NCBI GenBank assembly: GCA_040758375.1
Contig: JBFLWE010000015.1
Span: 10,754 to 74,753 of the forward strand
Source: CAMLIZ01 sp040758375
GTDB lineage: Bacteria > Pseudomonadota > Gammaproteobacteria > Burkholderiales > Burkholderiaceae_C
DNA length: 64,000 nucleotides
Reading direction: 5' to 3'
The first letter of the stretch is position 1, and each line of letters opens with the position of its first letter. Under the pieces are notes generated by a model. It did no database searches. It was given only the letters and a program-made list of their open reading frames with translations, and was not told where the DNA came from. Below, one piece after another: positions 36,301 through 45,858 of this stretch. Position numbers and translations under genes: made by a program.

Positions 36301-36514
36301 GGCGGTGCTGGCGATGATCCCGCTGTCGCGCAGCGTGTTCTGGGGGCCGATGGCAGTGGCCATCATGGGTGGCCTGATCGTCGCGACAGCCCTCACGCTG
36401 CTGGCGTTGCCGGCCATGTATGCGGCCTGGTTCCGCGTGCGACGGCCGCAAGGCGAGGACACGCGCCCGGTGGAAGAGGCGGGCATTCTGAAATCGGCGC
36501 CGGCAGCCGGCTAG
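33323..36514 (+). CDS. RND efflux transporter permease (AcrB/MexF superfamily)
   Basis: A 1063-residue inner-membrane proton antiporter with the two-fold RND layout: helix 1 (YLMIVLLVLGVAAYF), a first periplasmic loop, helices 2-6 with the proton-relay motif GLLVDDAIIAVE (Asp pair near 430), helix 7, a second loop and helices 8-12 with GMIMRNSVILIDQIEQ. The sequence QDEDPPFTFRAMVVQAFWPGAT places it among less-studied HAE1-type pumps rather than AcrB itself. Substrate unknown. The operon with the adaptor is controlled by the TetR-like operator upstream. Confidence 0.93.
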   Translation: MDNRTPEMDGMPSSRFNISRWALEHQPLTRYLMIVLLVLGVAAYFQLGQDEDPPFTFRAMVVQAFWPGATAQQMAEQVTDKIEKTLQEVPYTDKIRSYTKPGESLTIFQIRDNAPPKEVQDVWYQVRKKVGDARGTLPQGVIGPFFNDEFGDVYGSIYALLADGFSDEELRVQAENVRQQLLKVPDVAKVEIFGAQPEKLFVEVSQKRLAQLGLDMNQVINQLGAQNAVEGAGVLNAGSDNLQVRIGGQFHSVEELRRFPIRAINPQTGVASSLRLGDIAEIRRAYVDPPAVKVRHQGKQVVALGISMSKGGDIIRLGEALRSTTARIQQDLPVGIQLEQVQDQPRAVSRSVGEFVRVLIEAVVVVLAVSFISLGLHTKPLRIDVWPGLVVGITIPLVLAITFVTMYYWGVGLHKISLGSLIIALGLLVDDAIIAVEMMVRKLEEGYDKMRAATFAYDVTAMPMLTGTLITATGFLPIGMAKSAVGEYTFAIFAVTTAALLISWFVSVYFVPYLGAKLLHNRSKVEGQAHELFDTPFYSRFRRAVDWCVEHRWITIGLTIGTFVLGLAGMGKVQQQFFPDSSRPEILVDLWMPEGTTIGETEALAKRFEARVKKEPGIESVTLWVGSGVPRFYLPLDQIFPQTNVAQAIVLPKDLKEREALRMRLPTVLAEEFPEARGRVKLLPNGPPVPYPVQFRVVGDDARVVRQWADQAKEILRANPNMRGVNDNWNESIKVLRLEIDQDKARALGVTSQSIAQASRTLLSGVTVGQYREGDKLIDIVLRQPADERNAITDIGNAYLPTASGRAIPLTQIAKVSFTWEPGVMWREGRQFAVTVQGDVVEGLQGPTVTMQVWPMLQELQARMPAGYRIDIAGSVEESSKGQGSIAAGVPVMLFIIFTLLMLQLHSFSRAMLVFLTGPLGIAGVAGALLLLDRPFGFVALLGVIALMGMIMRNSVILIDQIEQDRARGVPAWEAIVESAVRRFRPIVLTAAAAVLAMIPLSRSVFWGPMAVAIMGGLIVATALTLLALPAMYAAWFRVRRPQGEDTRPVEEAGILKSAPAAG

Positions 36515-36541
36515 AATCACCGGTTTGCCGAATCCCGATGG

Positions 36542-36577
36542 CAAGGGGCAGGAACGCGGTTTCCTGCCCCTTGTTTC
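36542..36577 (+). terminator. Intrinsic terminator after the RND operon
   Basis: CAAGGGGCAGGAA (36542-36554) and TTCCTGCCCCTTG (36561-36573) form a perfect 13-base stem with loop CGCGGT, followed by a short TTTC. It lies 12 bases before tRNA-Leu. Confidence 0.8.
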
Positions 36578-36588
36578 ACTTTCTTCGT

Positions 36589-36675
36589 GCGCGGGTGGCG
36601 AAATTGGTAGACGCACCAGGTTTAGGTCCTGACGCCAGCGATGGTGTGGGGGTTCGAGTCCCCCCCCGCGCACCA
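36589..36675 (+). tRNA. tRNA-Leu (anticodon TAG)
   Basis: The 87-base gene has a GCGCGGG/CCCGCGC acceptor stem, encoded CCA, a long variable arm typical of tRNA-Leu and an anticodon loop TTTAGGT with TAG at 34-36, reading CUN codons. It stands alone between the RND terminator and tig. Confidence 0.95.
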
Positions 36676-36689
36676 TGTATCAACTGGAG

Positions 36690-36753
36690 GCCCCCAGGGC
36701 CGGGCGATGCCCGACCCGCCCCCCATGGGGGTCAAGCAAAGTGGCGAAGCCAC
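36690..36753. repeat. GC-rich palindromic intergenic block (copy A)
   Basis: The tRNA-Leu/tig gap holds CCCCCAGGG, GGGC-GAT-GCCC, the palindrome CCCCC-AT-GGGGG (36720-36731) and the hairpin GTGGC-GAA-GCCAC (36741-36753). The layout, a C-run/G-run palindrome followed by a CAAAG/GAAG-containing hairpin, recurs in the other blocks of this window. Confidence 0.55.
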
Positions 36754-36778
36754 ATTTCCTTGAGAGAGAGACACGCTT

Positions 36779-38086
36779 ATGACGGTCACCGTGGAAACCC
36801 TTGACAAGCTGGAACGCCGCATCACGCTCACGCTGCCCGCCAGCGAGATCAGCAACGAGGTCGAATCGCGCCTGAAGCGCCTGTCGCGTACCGTCAAGGC
36901 CGATGGTTTCCGCCCCGGCAAGGTGCCGATGAGCGTGGTGGCCCAGCGCTACGGCTACTCGGTGCAGTACGAGGTGATGAACGACAAGGTGGGCGAGGCC
37001 TTCAGCAGCGCTGCCAACGAGGCCAAGCTGCGCGTGGCGGGCCAACCCCGCATCACGCAGAAGGAAGACGCGCCCGAGGGCACCATTGCCTTCGATGCCA
37101 CCTTCGAGGTCTACCCCGAGGTGAAGATCGGCGAACTGGCCGAGATCGAAGTGGAGCGCGTGGCCGCCGACGTCAGCGAAGAGGCCATCGACAAGACGCT
37201 GGACATCCTGCGCAAGCAGCGCCGCACCTTTGCCCAGCGCCCGGCCGCCGAAGGCGCCCAGGAAGGCGACCGCGTCACCATCGACTTCGAAGGCAAGATC
37301 GACGGCGAGCCCTTTGCCGGCGGCAGGGCCGAGGGCTTCCAGTTCCTTATCGGCGAGGGCCAGATGCTGGAGCAGTTCGACAAGGCCGTGCGCGGCATGA
37401 AGGCCGGTGAATCCAAGACCTTCCCGCTGCAGTTCCCCGAGGACTATCACGGCAAGGACGTGGCCGGCAAGGAAGCCGACTTCCTGGTCACGATGAAGAA
37501 GATCGAGGTTGCGCACCTGCCCGCGGTGGATGAGGCCTTTGCCAAGTCGCTCGGCATCGCCGAGGGCACGGTGGAAGCCCTGCGCGCCGACATCAAGCGC
37601 AACCTCGAGCGCGAGGTCAAGTTCCGCGTCCAGGCCCGCAACAAGGCAGCCGTGATGGATGCGCTGCTCAAGGTGGCCGAGCTCGACGTGCCGAAGGCGC
37701 TGGTCACCAACGAGGTGGAGCGCATGACCGAAGGCGCCCGCGCCGACCTCAAGCAGCGTGGTGTCAAGGACGCCGACAAGGCCCCGATCCCGGCCGAGAT
37801 CTTCCAGCCACAGGCCGAGCGGCGCGTGCGCCTGGGCCTGGCCGTCGCCGAGCTGGTGCGCGCCAACAACCTGCAGGCCAAGCCCGAGCAGCTGCAGGCC
37901 CACATCGAGGAGCTGGCGCAGAGCTACGAGAAGCCGGCCGAAGTGGTGCGCTGGTACCTCAGCGACCGGCAGCGCATGGCCGAAGTGGAGGCGGTGGTGA
38001 TCGAGAACAACGTCACCGAATTCGTGCTCGGCAAGGCCAAGGTGGTCGACAAGACGCTTCCGTTCGACGAGTTGATGAAGGCCTGA
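36779..38086 (+). CDS. tig: Trigger factor
   Basis: Ribosome-bound chaperone and prolyl isomerase that meets nascent chains at the L23 exit site. The 435 residues show the three domains: ribosome-binding N-domain with signature GFRPGKVPMSVV (about 41-52), FKBP-type PPIase domain (about 160-245, GDRVTIDFEGKIDGEPFAGG) and the helical C-domain. GAGAGAG stands about 10 bases before the ATG. It leads the classic tig-clpP-clpX-lon series and has its own terminator. Confidence 0.96.
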   Translation: MTVTVETLDKLERRITLTLPASEISNEVESRLKRLSRTVKADGFRPGKVPMSVVAQRYGYSVQYEVMNDKVGEAFSSAANEAKLRVAGQPRITQKEDAPEGTIAFDATFEVYPEVKIGELAEIEVERVAADVSEEAIDKTLDILRKQRRTFAQRPAAEGAQEGDRVTIDFEGKIDGEPFAGGRAEGFQFLIGEGQMLEQFDKAVRGMKAGESKTFPLQFPEDYHGKDVAGKEADFLVTMKKIEVAHLPAVDEAFAKSLGIAEGTVEALRADIKRNLEREVKFRVQARNKAAVMDALLKVAELDVPKALVTNEVERMTEGARADLKQRGVKDADKAPIPAEIFQPQAERRVRLGLAVAELVRANNLQAKPEQLQAHIEELAQSYEKPAEVVRWYLSDRQRMAEVEAVVIENNVTEFVLGKAKVVDKTLPFDELMKA

Positions 38087-38103
38087 TCAGGCCGTTCGTC
38101 ACG

Positions 38104-38137
38104 AAGGGCACCGTCCCGCGAGGGGCGGTGCCCTTTT
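38104..38137 (+). terminator. Intrinsic terminator of tig
   Basis: AAGGGCACCG (38104-38113) pairs with CGGTGCCCTT (38126-38135), with an inner CCC/GGG, and continues into TTTT. It separates tig from clpP. Confidence 0.88.
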
Positions 38138-38213
38138 CTCGTCCGGGGTCGGTACTTGTCGCTTCATAATCGATCCCAACATCCGATAGTCAAACCATTC
38201 CTCGAGGAACGCC

Positions 38214-38822
38214 ATGAGCGCACTGGAGACGCAAAACCTGGGCATGGTGCCCATCGTCATCGAGCAGTCCGGCCGCGGGGAGCGGGCCTACGACATTTAC
38301 AGCCGCCTGCTGCGCGAGCGCGTGGTGTTCCTGGTGGGCCCGGTGAACGACCAGACCGCCAACCTGGTGGTGGCGCAACTGCTGTTCCTGGAAAGCGAGA
38401 ACCCCGACAAGGACATCTCGCTCTACATCAACTCGCCAGGTGGCTCGGTGAGCGCCGGCATGTCGATCTTCGACACCATGCAGTTCATCAAACCCGACGT
38501 GTCGACTCTGTGCATGGGCATGGCCGCGAGCATGGGCGCCTTTTTGCTGGCCGCCGGCGCCAAGGGGAAGCGGTTCGCGCTGCCGAACTCACGGATCATG
38601 ATCCACCAGCCGCTCGGTGGCGCGCAGGGCCAGGCGACCGACATCGAAATCCACGCCCGGGAAATCCTGCGCACTCGCGAGCAGCTCAATCGCATCCTGG
38701 CCGAACGCACCGGGCAGACGCTCGAAAAGATCCAGGCGGACACGGAGCGGGACTATTTCATGACCGCGCACGAATCCAAGAACTACGGCCTGATCGACCA
38801 GGTGCTGGAAAAGAGGGCCTGA
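38214..38822 (+). CDS. clpP: ATP-dependent Clp protease proteolytic subunit
   Basis: A serine peptidase that forms the two-ring ClpP14 chamber fed by ClpX or ClpA. In the 202-residue sequence the catalytic triad is intact: Ser106 in GMAASMGAF, His131 in MIHQPLGG and Asp180 in TERDYFM. The conserved SPGGSVSAG oxyanion segment is at 74-82. The N-terminus is short, as in mature ClpP. GAGGAA precedes the ATG. It is followed by clpX after 137 bases; that gap holds a hairpin ACGGGGT (38866-38872) with ACCCCGT (38889-38895) but no T-run. Confidence 0.97.
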   Translation: MSALETQNLGMVPIVIEQSGRGERAYDIYSRLLRERVVFLVGPVNDQTANLVVAQLLFLESENPDKDISLYINSPGGSVSAGMSIFDTMQFIKPDVSTLCMGMAASMGAFLLAAGAKGKRFALPNSRIMIHQPLGGAQGQATDIEIHAREILRTREQLNRILAERTGQTLEKIQADTERDYFMTAHESKNYGLIDQVLEKRA

Positions 38823-38959
38823 TCCACAGGTGCCCGCCCGAAATAGGCGGTTTCAGACGAGGAAAACGGGGTCTTTATCGAAGGAAAAACCCCGTCTCCA
38901 CTTGAACTATCATTGATCCGAAACACTCTCAGTACCGGCGATCCCGTTCGCACTGACCC

Positions 38960-40228
<1,269 letters not shown>

Positions 40229-40343
40229 TTCGGCGAGGCGCTCCGGCATTTGCGCTTGCGCATCCCCCACAAGCGGGCAGTCGGTAAGACTGCTTGCAAT
40301 TCCTGCCCCGGCCCCTAACTAGGGCGAGGAAAGAGAGGTACCA

Positions 40344-42779
<2,436 letters not shown>

Positions 42780-42786
42780 AAGGGGC

Positions 42787-42816
42787 TTGCAGGGAATCTT
42801 TGAGCCGGTATATACT
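42787..42816 (+). promoter_or_regulatory. Promoter of the tRNA-Gly transcript
   Basis: TTGCAG (42787-42792) and TATACT (42811-42816) are 18 bases apart, 8 bases after the lon stop. The expected start near 42822 leaves a 56-base leader before the tRNA. Confidence 0.6.
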
Positions 42817-42820
42817 GCGC

Positions 42821-42856
42821 GCTTCGCTGAACGGCAAAACTGTTGATCAGCGAAGC
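42821..42856 (+). repeat. Hairpin in the tRNA-Gly 5' leader
   Basis: GCTTCGCTGA (42821-42830) and TCAGCGAAGC (42847-42856) are perfect complements, a 10-base stem with a 16-base loop. It falls at the predicted transcription start of the tRNA and lies 21 bases before the mature 5' end. It may guide processing or act in cis; no T-run follows. Confidence 0.6.
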
Positions 42857-42877
42857 GATCAGAGATGGTCGGTGTGT

Positions 42878-42953
42878 GCGGGAATAGCTCAGTTGGTAGA
42901 GCGCAACCTTGCCAAGGTTGAGGTCGCGAGTTCGAGCCTCGTTTCCCGCTCCA
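42878..42953 (+). tRNA. tRNA-Gly (anticodon GCC)
   Basis: The 76-base gene has a GCGGGAA/TTCCCGC acceptor stem, encoded CCA, D-arm AGCTCAGTTGGTAGAGC and the anticodon stem CAACC/GGTTG around TTGCCAA, giving GCC. A terminator follows within 10 bases. Confidence 0.96.
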
Positions 42954-42961
42954 GATACTCG

Positions 42962-42991
42962 AAAAAGGGAAGCAGCGTGCTTCCCTTTTTT
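42962..42991 (+). terminator. Intrinsic terminator after tRNA-Gly
   Basis: AGGGAAGCA (42966-42974) and TGCTTCCCT (42978-42986) form the stem with a GCG loop, flanked by A-run and T6. It is symmetric enough to work on both strands. Confidence 0.9.
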
Positions 42992-43077
42992 CTGCACCGG
43001 GCCATGCCTGCAGGTCTTTGGCCGATGTGTGAGAATCGCGGCCCGGCCTGCAGCAAGTCCGGTCACCCAAACAGCAT

Positions 43078-43151
43078 GGCGCGGTAGCAAAGCGGTTATG
43101 CAGCGGATTGCAAATCCGTCCAGGCCAGTTCGACTCTGGCCCGCGCCTCCA
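43078..43151 (+). tRNA. tRNA-Cys (anticodon GCA)
   Basis: The 74-base gene has a GGCGCGG/CCGCGCC acceptor stem, encoded CCA and an anticodon stem GCGGA/TCCGT region around TTGCAAA, giving GCA. TGTGAGAAT at 43026-43034 could hold a -10 box. Its own terminator follows. Confidence 0.95.
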
Positions 43152-43158
43152 GTTTTCG

Positions 43159-43185
43159 AAGGCCTCGCCAGGTGCGAGGCCTTTT
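43159..43185 (+). terminator. Intrinsic terminator after tRNA-Cys
   Basis: AAGGCCTCGC (43159-43168) and GCGAGGCCTT (43174-43183) form a perfect 10-base stem with loop CAGGT, running into TTTT. Confidence 0.9.
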
Positions 43186-43213
43186 GCTTGGTCCCCGCCA
43201 TAATCGCGCACCC

Positions 43214-43304
43214 GCCCGGGTGGCGAAATCGGCAGACGCAGCGGACTTAAAATCCGCCGCCCTTGAGAAAGGGCATACGGGTTCGATCCCCGTCCCGGGC
43301 ACCA
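43214..43304 (+). tRNA. tRNA-Leu (anticodon TAA)
   Basis: The 91-base gene has a GCCCGGG/CCCGGGC acceptor stem, encoded CCA, a long variable arm (CCGCCCTTGAGAAAGGGC) and anticodon loop CTTAAAA with TAA at 34-36, reading UUA/UUG. The convergent Clp N-domain gene ends 14 bases downstream; no separate terminator is seen. Confidence 0.95.
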
Positions 43305-43317
43305 GCGAACAGCGGGT

Positions 43318-43833
43318 TCATTCGCCCGCCGAGGCCTCGATCTCCGCTTGCGCCGCGGCGCGCAGGGTGGCGGCGTCCAGCCCCATCGCCTCGATCGCGC
43401 GAGCCGTGATGCCGTGCCTGGATTCGGCGGCGACTGCAATCACATCGGCGCCGAGCAACGGCCTTGCGGGCTCCTCGCGGCGAAGGCGCGCCAGGCGCTC
43501 GACCAGTTGCCGCGCCGAGTCCTCGGCCTTGTACAGACCCTTTGCCTCCGGCATCGCAGGTGCATCGTCCTCGAAGAGCGATGCGTCGATGCCGGCGCTG
43601 CGCAGGGCCCTCGCGTATTGCTGAACGATGGCCTGCCGAAACCGCGCCGGGTCTGCGTTCGCGCGTCGGAACGCCCGCTGTGCCGTGCCGTCCGGCAGGT
43701 CCATTGCTGCCATGACGAAGTGCTCGGATCCCGGCGCCTGCCGCCCCTCGGCGTTGGCGTGCAGTTCGGCGCTGCGGCAAAGGGCCGTGATGGTGCGCAT
43801 GTCGCGCAGGCGCAGCGTCAGTCGTCGAAACAT
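43318..43833 (-). CDS. Stand-alone Clp N-terminal (R) domain protein
   Basis: A 171-residue protein with two repeats resembling the ClpA/ClpC N-domain: one at about 14-75 (ITALCRSAELHA..., GSEHFVMAAMDLPDGTAQRAFRRANAD) and one at about 103-168 (YKAEDSARQLVERLARL..., LLGADVIAVAAESRHGITARAIEAMGLD). It has no Walker motifs, so it cannot be an unfoldase. Isolated N-domains can act as adaptors or substrate receptors. GGAGG lies 5 bases before the ATG. It follows the HTH gene after 8 bases, and the pair is separated from the lon-clpX-clpP series only by tRNAs. Its function is not known. Confidence 0.82.
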   Translation of the reverse strand: MFRRLTLRLRDMRTITALCRSAELHANAEGRQAPGSEHFVMAAMDLPDGTAQRAFRRANADPARFRQAIVQQYARALRSAGIDASLFEDDAPAMPEAKGLYKAEDSARQLVERLARLRREEPARPLLGADVIAVAAESRHGITARAIEAMGLDAATLRAAAQAEIEASAGE

Positions 43834-43841
43834 GAAACCTC

Positions 43842-44063
43842 CTATTTGCGCTTGCTGGTTGCGGGCAGGGTGCCTGCCAGGCGCTTGTGGGCCGCCTGTT
43901 TCGAGACACCGAGGGCGTCGGCGATGTCGCTCCAGGACCATCCTTGCGCCAGCGCCTTGACGACGGCGCGCCGCTCGAGCTTGTCTGCCATGTGGCGCAG
44001 GGCGACAACGGCGGCCAGTGCTTCCGCCGGATCGTCTGGTGGTGAGAGCTTGGCAAGGTCCAT
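43842..44063 (-). CDS. Small HTH DNA-binding protein paired with the Clp N-domain gene
   Basis: A 73-residue protein: a helical N-terminus (about 12-38, PAEALAAVVALRHMADKLERRAVVKALAQ), a helix-turn-helix GWSWSDIADALGVSKQAAHKRL (41-62) and a short basic tail. It resembles sigma-region-4/homeodomain-like HTHs that accompany ClpN-domain genes. Two identical-arm palindromes lie directly upstream over its promoter, suggesting autoregulation. The stop is 8 bases before the ribosome site and start of the ClpN gene. Effector unknown. Confidence 0.82.
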   Translation of the reverse strand: MDLAKLSPPDDPAEALAAVVALRHMADKLERRAVVKALAQGWSWSDIADALGVSKQAAHKRLAGTLPATSKRK

Positions 44064-44065
44064 GC

Positions 44066-44108
44066 GTCAATGTTAGTTGACGAATGGCGTGTGTCAATAA
44101 AAGTTGAC
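44066..44108 (-). promoter_or_regulatory. Promoter with two tandem GTCAA-N6-TTGAC operators
   Basis: Two 16-base palindromes, GTCAA-TGTTAG-TTGAC (44066-44081) and GTCAA-TAAAAG-TTGAC (44093-44108), have centres 27 bases apart. On the minus strand TTGACA (44097-44092) and TAACAT (44075-44070), spaced 16 bases, form a promoter whose -35 lies in the upstream palindrome and whose -10 lies in the downstream one. Both palindromes would block RNA polymerase if bound. The region is only 52 bases between murI and the HTH gene. Confidence 0.75.
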
Positions 44109-44115
44109 GATTGCC

Positions 44116-44916
44116 CTACAAACTCACTCGTTCCACGACTGCTTCGGCGGGCAACCAGCGTCTGGCAAGTTCCATCAACGTGGACGGATCACCGGTGGTT
44201 TGGAGCAAGAGGCTTCCTTCGGCCTGGCCGCTGGTGGCAGCCGGCCAGAGGCTCTGCGCCCTCTGAGCGACGGCGTCTGCCGTGTCGATGAGCAGCACCT
44301 TCGAGCCCATGATCGAGCGGATGCGGTCGGCGACAAAGGGATAGTGCGTGCAGCCCAGCACCACGGTGTCCACATGCGCCTGCTGCAGCGGCAGGCAGTA
44401 CTGCCGAAGCAGGCTGTCGATGCGATCCGGGTTCGCATCGCCCGCTTCGATGGCATCGGCCAGACCGGGGCAGGCCTGCAGCACCACCGTGCGGCCCGAA
44501 GCATGGTCTTGGACCAGGGCACGCAGCCGTTCGCTGTCGATCGTGCGTTGCGTGGCCATCACGCCGATGCGGCCGCCGGGTGAACGTGCAACGGCCGGCT
44601 TGATGCCCGGCTCCACGCCCACGAACGGCATTCGCGGCCACTGCGCACGCAGCGCCCGGATCGCCGCCGTGGTGGCGGTGTTGCAGGCCACGACGATCAT
44701 GCGGGCACCGGCGCCGAGCAGGTACCGAGTCAGCCGCATCGAGCGCTCGATCACCTCCTCGGCGCTTCGATCACCGTAGGGCGCATAGGCCGAGTCGGCC
44801 ACATAGTGCAGCTGCGCCTGGGACAGGCGCGCATGGAGCGCCCGCAGTACCGACAGGCCGCCGACGCCGGAGTCGAACACGCCGATCTTGTCATCCGGGA
44901 GGGGGCTGCGGTCCAT
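44116..44916 (-). CDS. murI: Glutamate racemase
   Basis: Cofactor-independent cytosolic racemase making D-glutamate for peptidoglycan. The 266 residues include IGVFDSGVGGLSVL (11-24, with Asp15 and Ser16), the first catalytic cysteine in VACNTAT (Cys78) and the second in VLGCTHYP (Cys189), followed by IDTADAV. The length is typical. It is followed on the same strand by the HTH-ClpN pair, which has its own promoter. Confidence 0.95.
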   Translation of the reverse strand: MDRSPLPDDKIGVFDSGVGGLSVLRALHARLSQAQLHYVADSAYAPYGDRSAEEVIERSMRLTRYLLGAGARMIVVACNTATTAAIRALRAQWPRMPFVGVEPGIKPAVARSPGGRIGVMATQRTIDSERLRALVQDHASGRTVVLQACPGLADAIEAGDANPDRIDSLLRQYCLPLQQAHVDTVVLGCTHYPFVADRIRSIMGSKVLLIDTADAVAQRAQSLWPAATSGQAEGSLLLQTTGDPSTLMELARRWLPAEAVVERVSL

Positions 44917-45001
44917 GCGGCGGGCAGTCTATCCGCAGCGGATGCCGCGTGCCTTGTCGCCTCGACGACAGGGCCTGCTTGGGAGCTCCATCTAAAATAG
45001 C

Positions 45002-45084
45002 ACGATCGTTCGTTTTATCGTCCGGTCTTCGACGTAGGCCGAGGCACTTGCCCCTCTAGAATCCCCACTTAACGTTTACGTCAA
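45002..45084 (+). promoter_or_regulatory. Two candidate operators upstream of etfBA
   Basis: The palindrome ACGATCGT (45002-45009, within CACGATCGTTCG) resembles sites of TetR-type fatty-acid regulators. TTAACGTTTACGTCAA (45069-45084) has the ACGT-TT-ACGT core reminiscent of operators described for MerR-type LiuR regulators of branched-chain amino acid and fatty-acid degradation. A TAGAAT at 45057-45062 may be a -10 box. The motifs are seen; assignment to named regulators is from memory and unverified. Confidence 0.4.
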
Positions 45085-45106
45085 TCAGCACAAGGAGATT
45101 CGCGCC

Positions 45107-45856
45107 ATGAAGGTTCTGGTACCCGTCAAGCGCGTCGTCGACTACAACGTGAAAGTTCGCGTGAAGTCCGACGGCACGGGGGTGGACATTGCCAACGTGA
45201 AGATGAGCATGAACCCCTTTGACGAGATCGCGGTGGAAGAAGCCGTGCGCTTGAAGGAAAAGGGTGTCGTGACCGAAGTGGTGGCCGTGTCCTGCGGCGT
45301 CACGCAATGCCAGGAGACGCTGCGTACGGCCATGGCGATCGGTGCCGACCGTGCCATCCTGGTGGAAACCGACGCCGAGCTGCAGCCGCTGGCCGTGGCC
45401 AAGATCCTGAAGGCCCTGGTCGACAAGGAACAGCCGCAACTGGTGATCCTGGGCAAGCAGGCGATCGACGACGACTGCAACCAGACCGGCCAGATGCTGG
45501 CCGCGCTGGCCGACCTGCCGCAAGCCACCTTTGCCTCCAAGGTGGAAGTGGCCGACGGCTTTGCCAGCGTGACGCGAGAGGTCGATGGCGGCCTGGAGAC
45601 CGTGAAGGTCAAGCTGCCCGCGGTGATCACCACCGACCTGCGCCTGAACGAGCCGCGCTACGTGACGCTGCCAAACATCATGAAGGCGAAGAAGAAGCCG
45701 CTGGAGACCGTGAAGCCCGCCGACCTGGGCGTGGACGTCGCGCCGCGCATCAAGACGCTCAAGGTCAGCGAGCCGCCCAAGCGCTCGGCCGGCATCAAGG
45801 TGCCCGATGTGGCCACGCTGGTCGCGAAGCTGAAGAACGAAGCCAAGGTGATCTGA
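45107..45856 (+). CDS. etfB: Electron transfer flavoprotein beta subunit
   Basis: The 249-residue beta chain of ETF, which binds AMP and part of the FAD cleft and carries electrons from acyl-CoA dehydrogenases to ETF-quinone oxidoreductase. The start MKVLVPVKRVVDYNVKVRVK, MSMNPFDEIAVEEAVRLKEKG, the signature VILGKQAIDDDCNQTGQMLAALADLPQ region and the C-terminal helix are all present. AAGGAGA precedes the ATG. The etfA gene follows after 2 bases, so the two chains are co-translated. Confidence 0.96.
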   Translation: MKVLVPVKRVVDYNVKVRVKSDGTGVDIANVKMSMNPFDEIAVEEAVRLKEKGVVTEVVAVSCGVTQCQETLRTAMAIGADRAILVETDAELQPLAVAKILKALVDKEQPQLVILGKQAIDDDCNQTGQMLAALADLPQATFASKVEVADGFASVTREVDGGLETVKVKLPAVITTDLRLNEPRYVTLPNIMKAKKKPLETVKPADLGVDVAPRIKTLKVSEPPKRSAGIKVPDVATLVAKLKNEAKVI

Positions 45857-45858
45857 AC

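Noticed and set aside
42878..43304. tRNA cluster as a genomic-island attachment site
   Set aside because: No integrase, direct repeat of a tRNA 3' end or shift in gene content is seen on either side.
43842..44063. HTH protein as an ordinary XRE or MerR regulator
   Set aside because: It is too short, lacks a wing or effector domain and its HTH pattern is homeodomain/sigma-4 like, so it was kept as a separate small HTH family.
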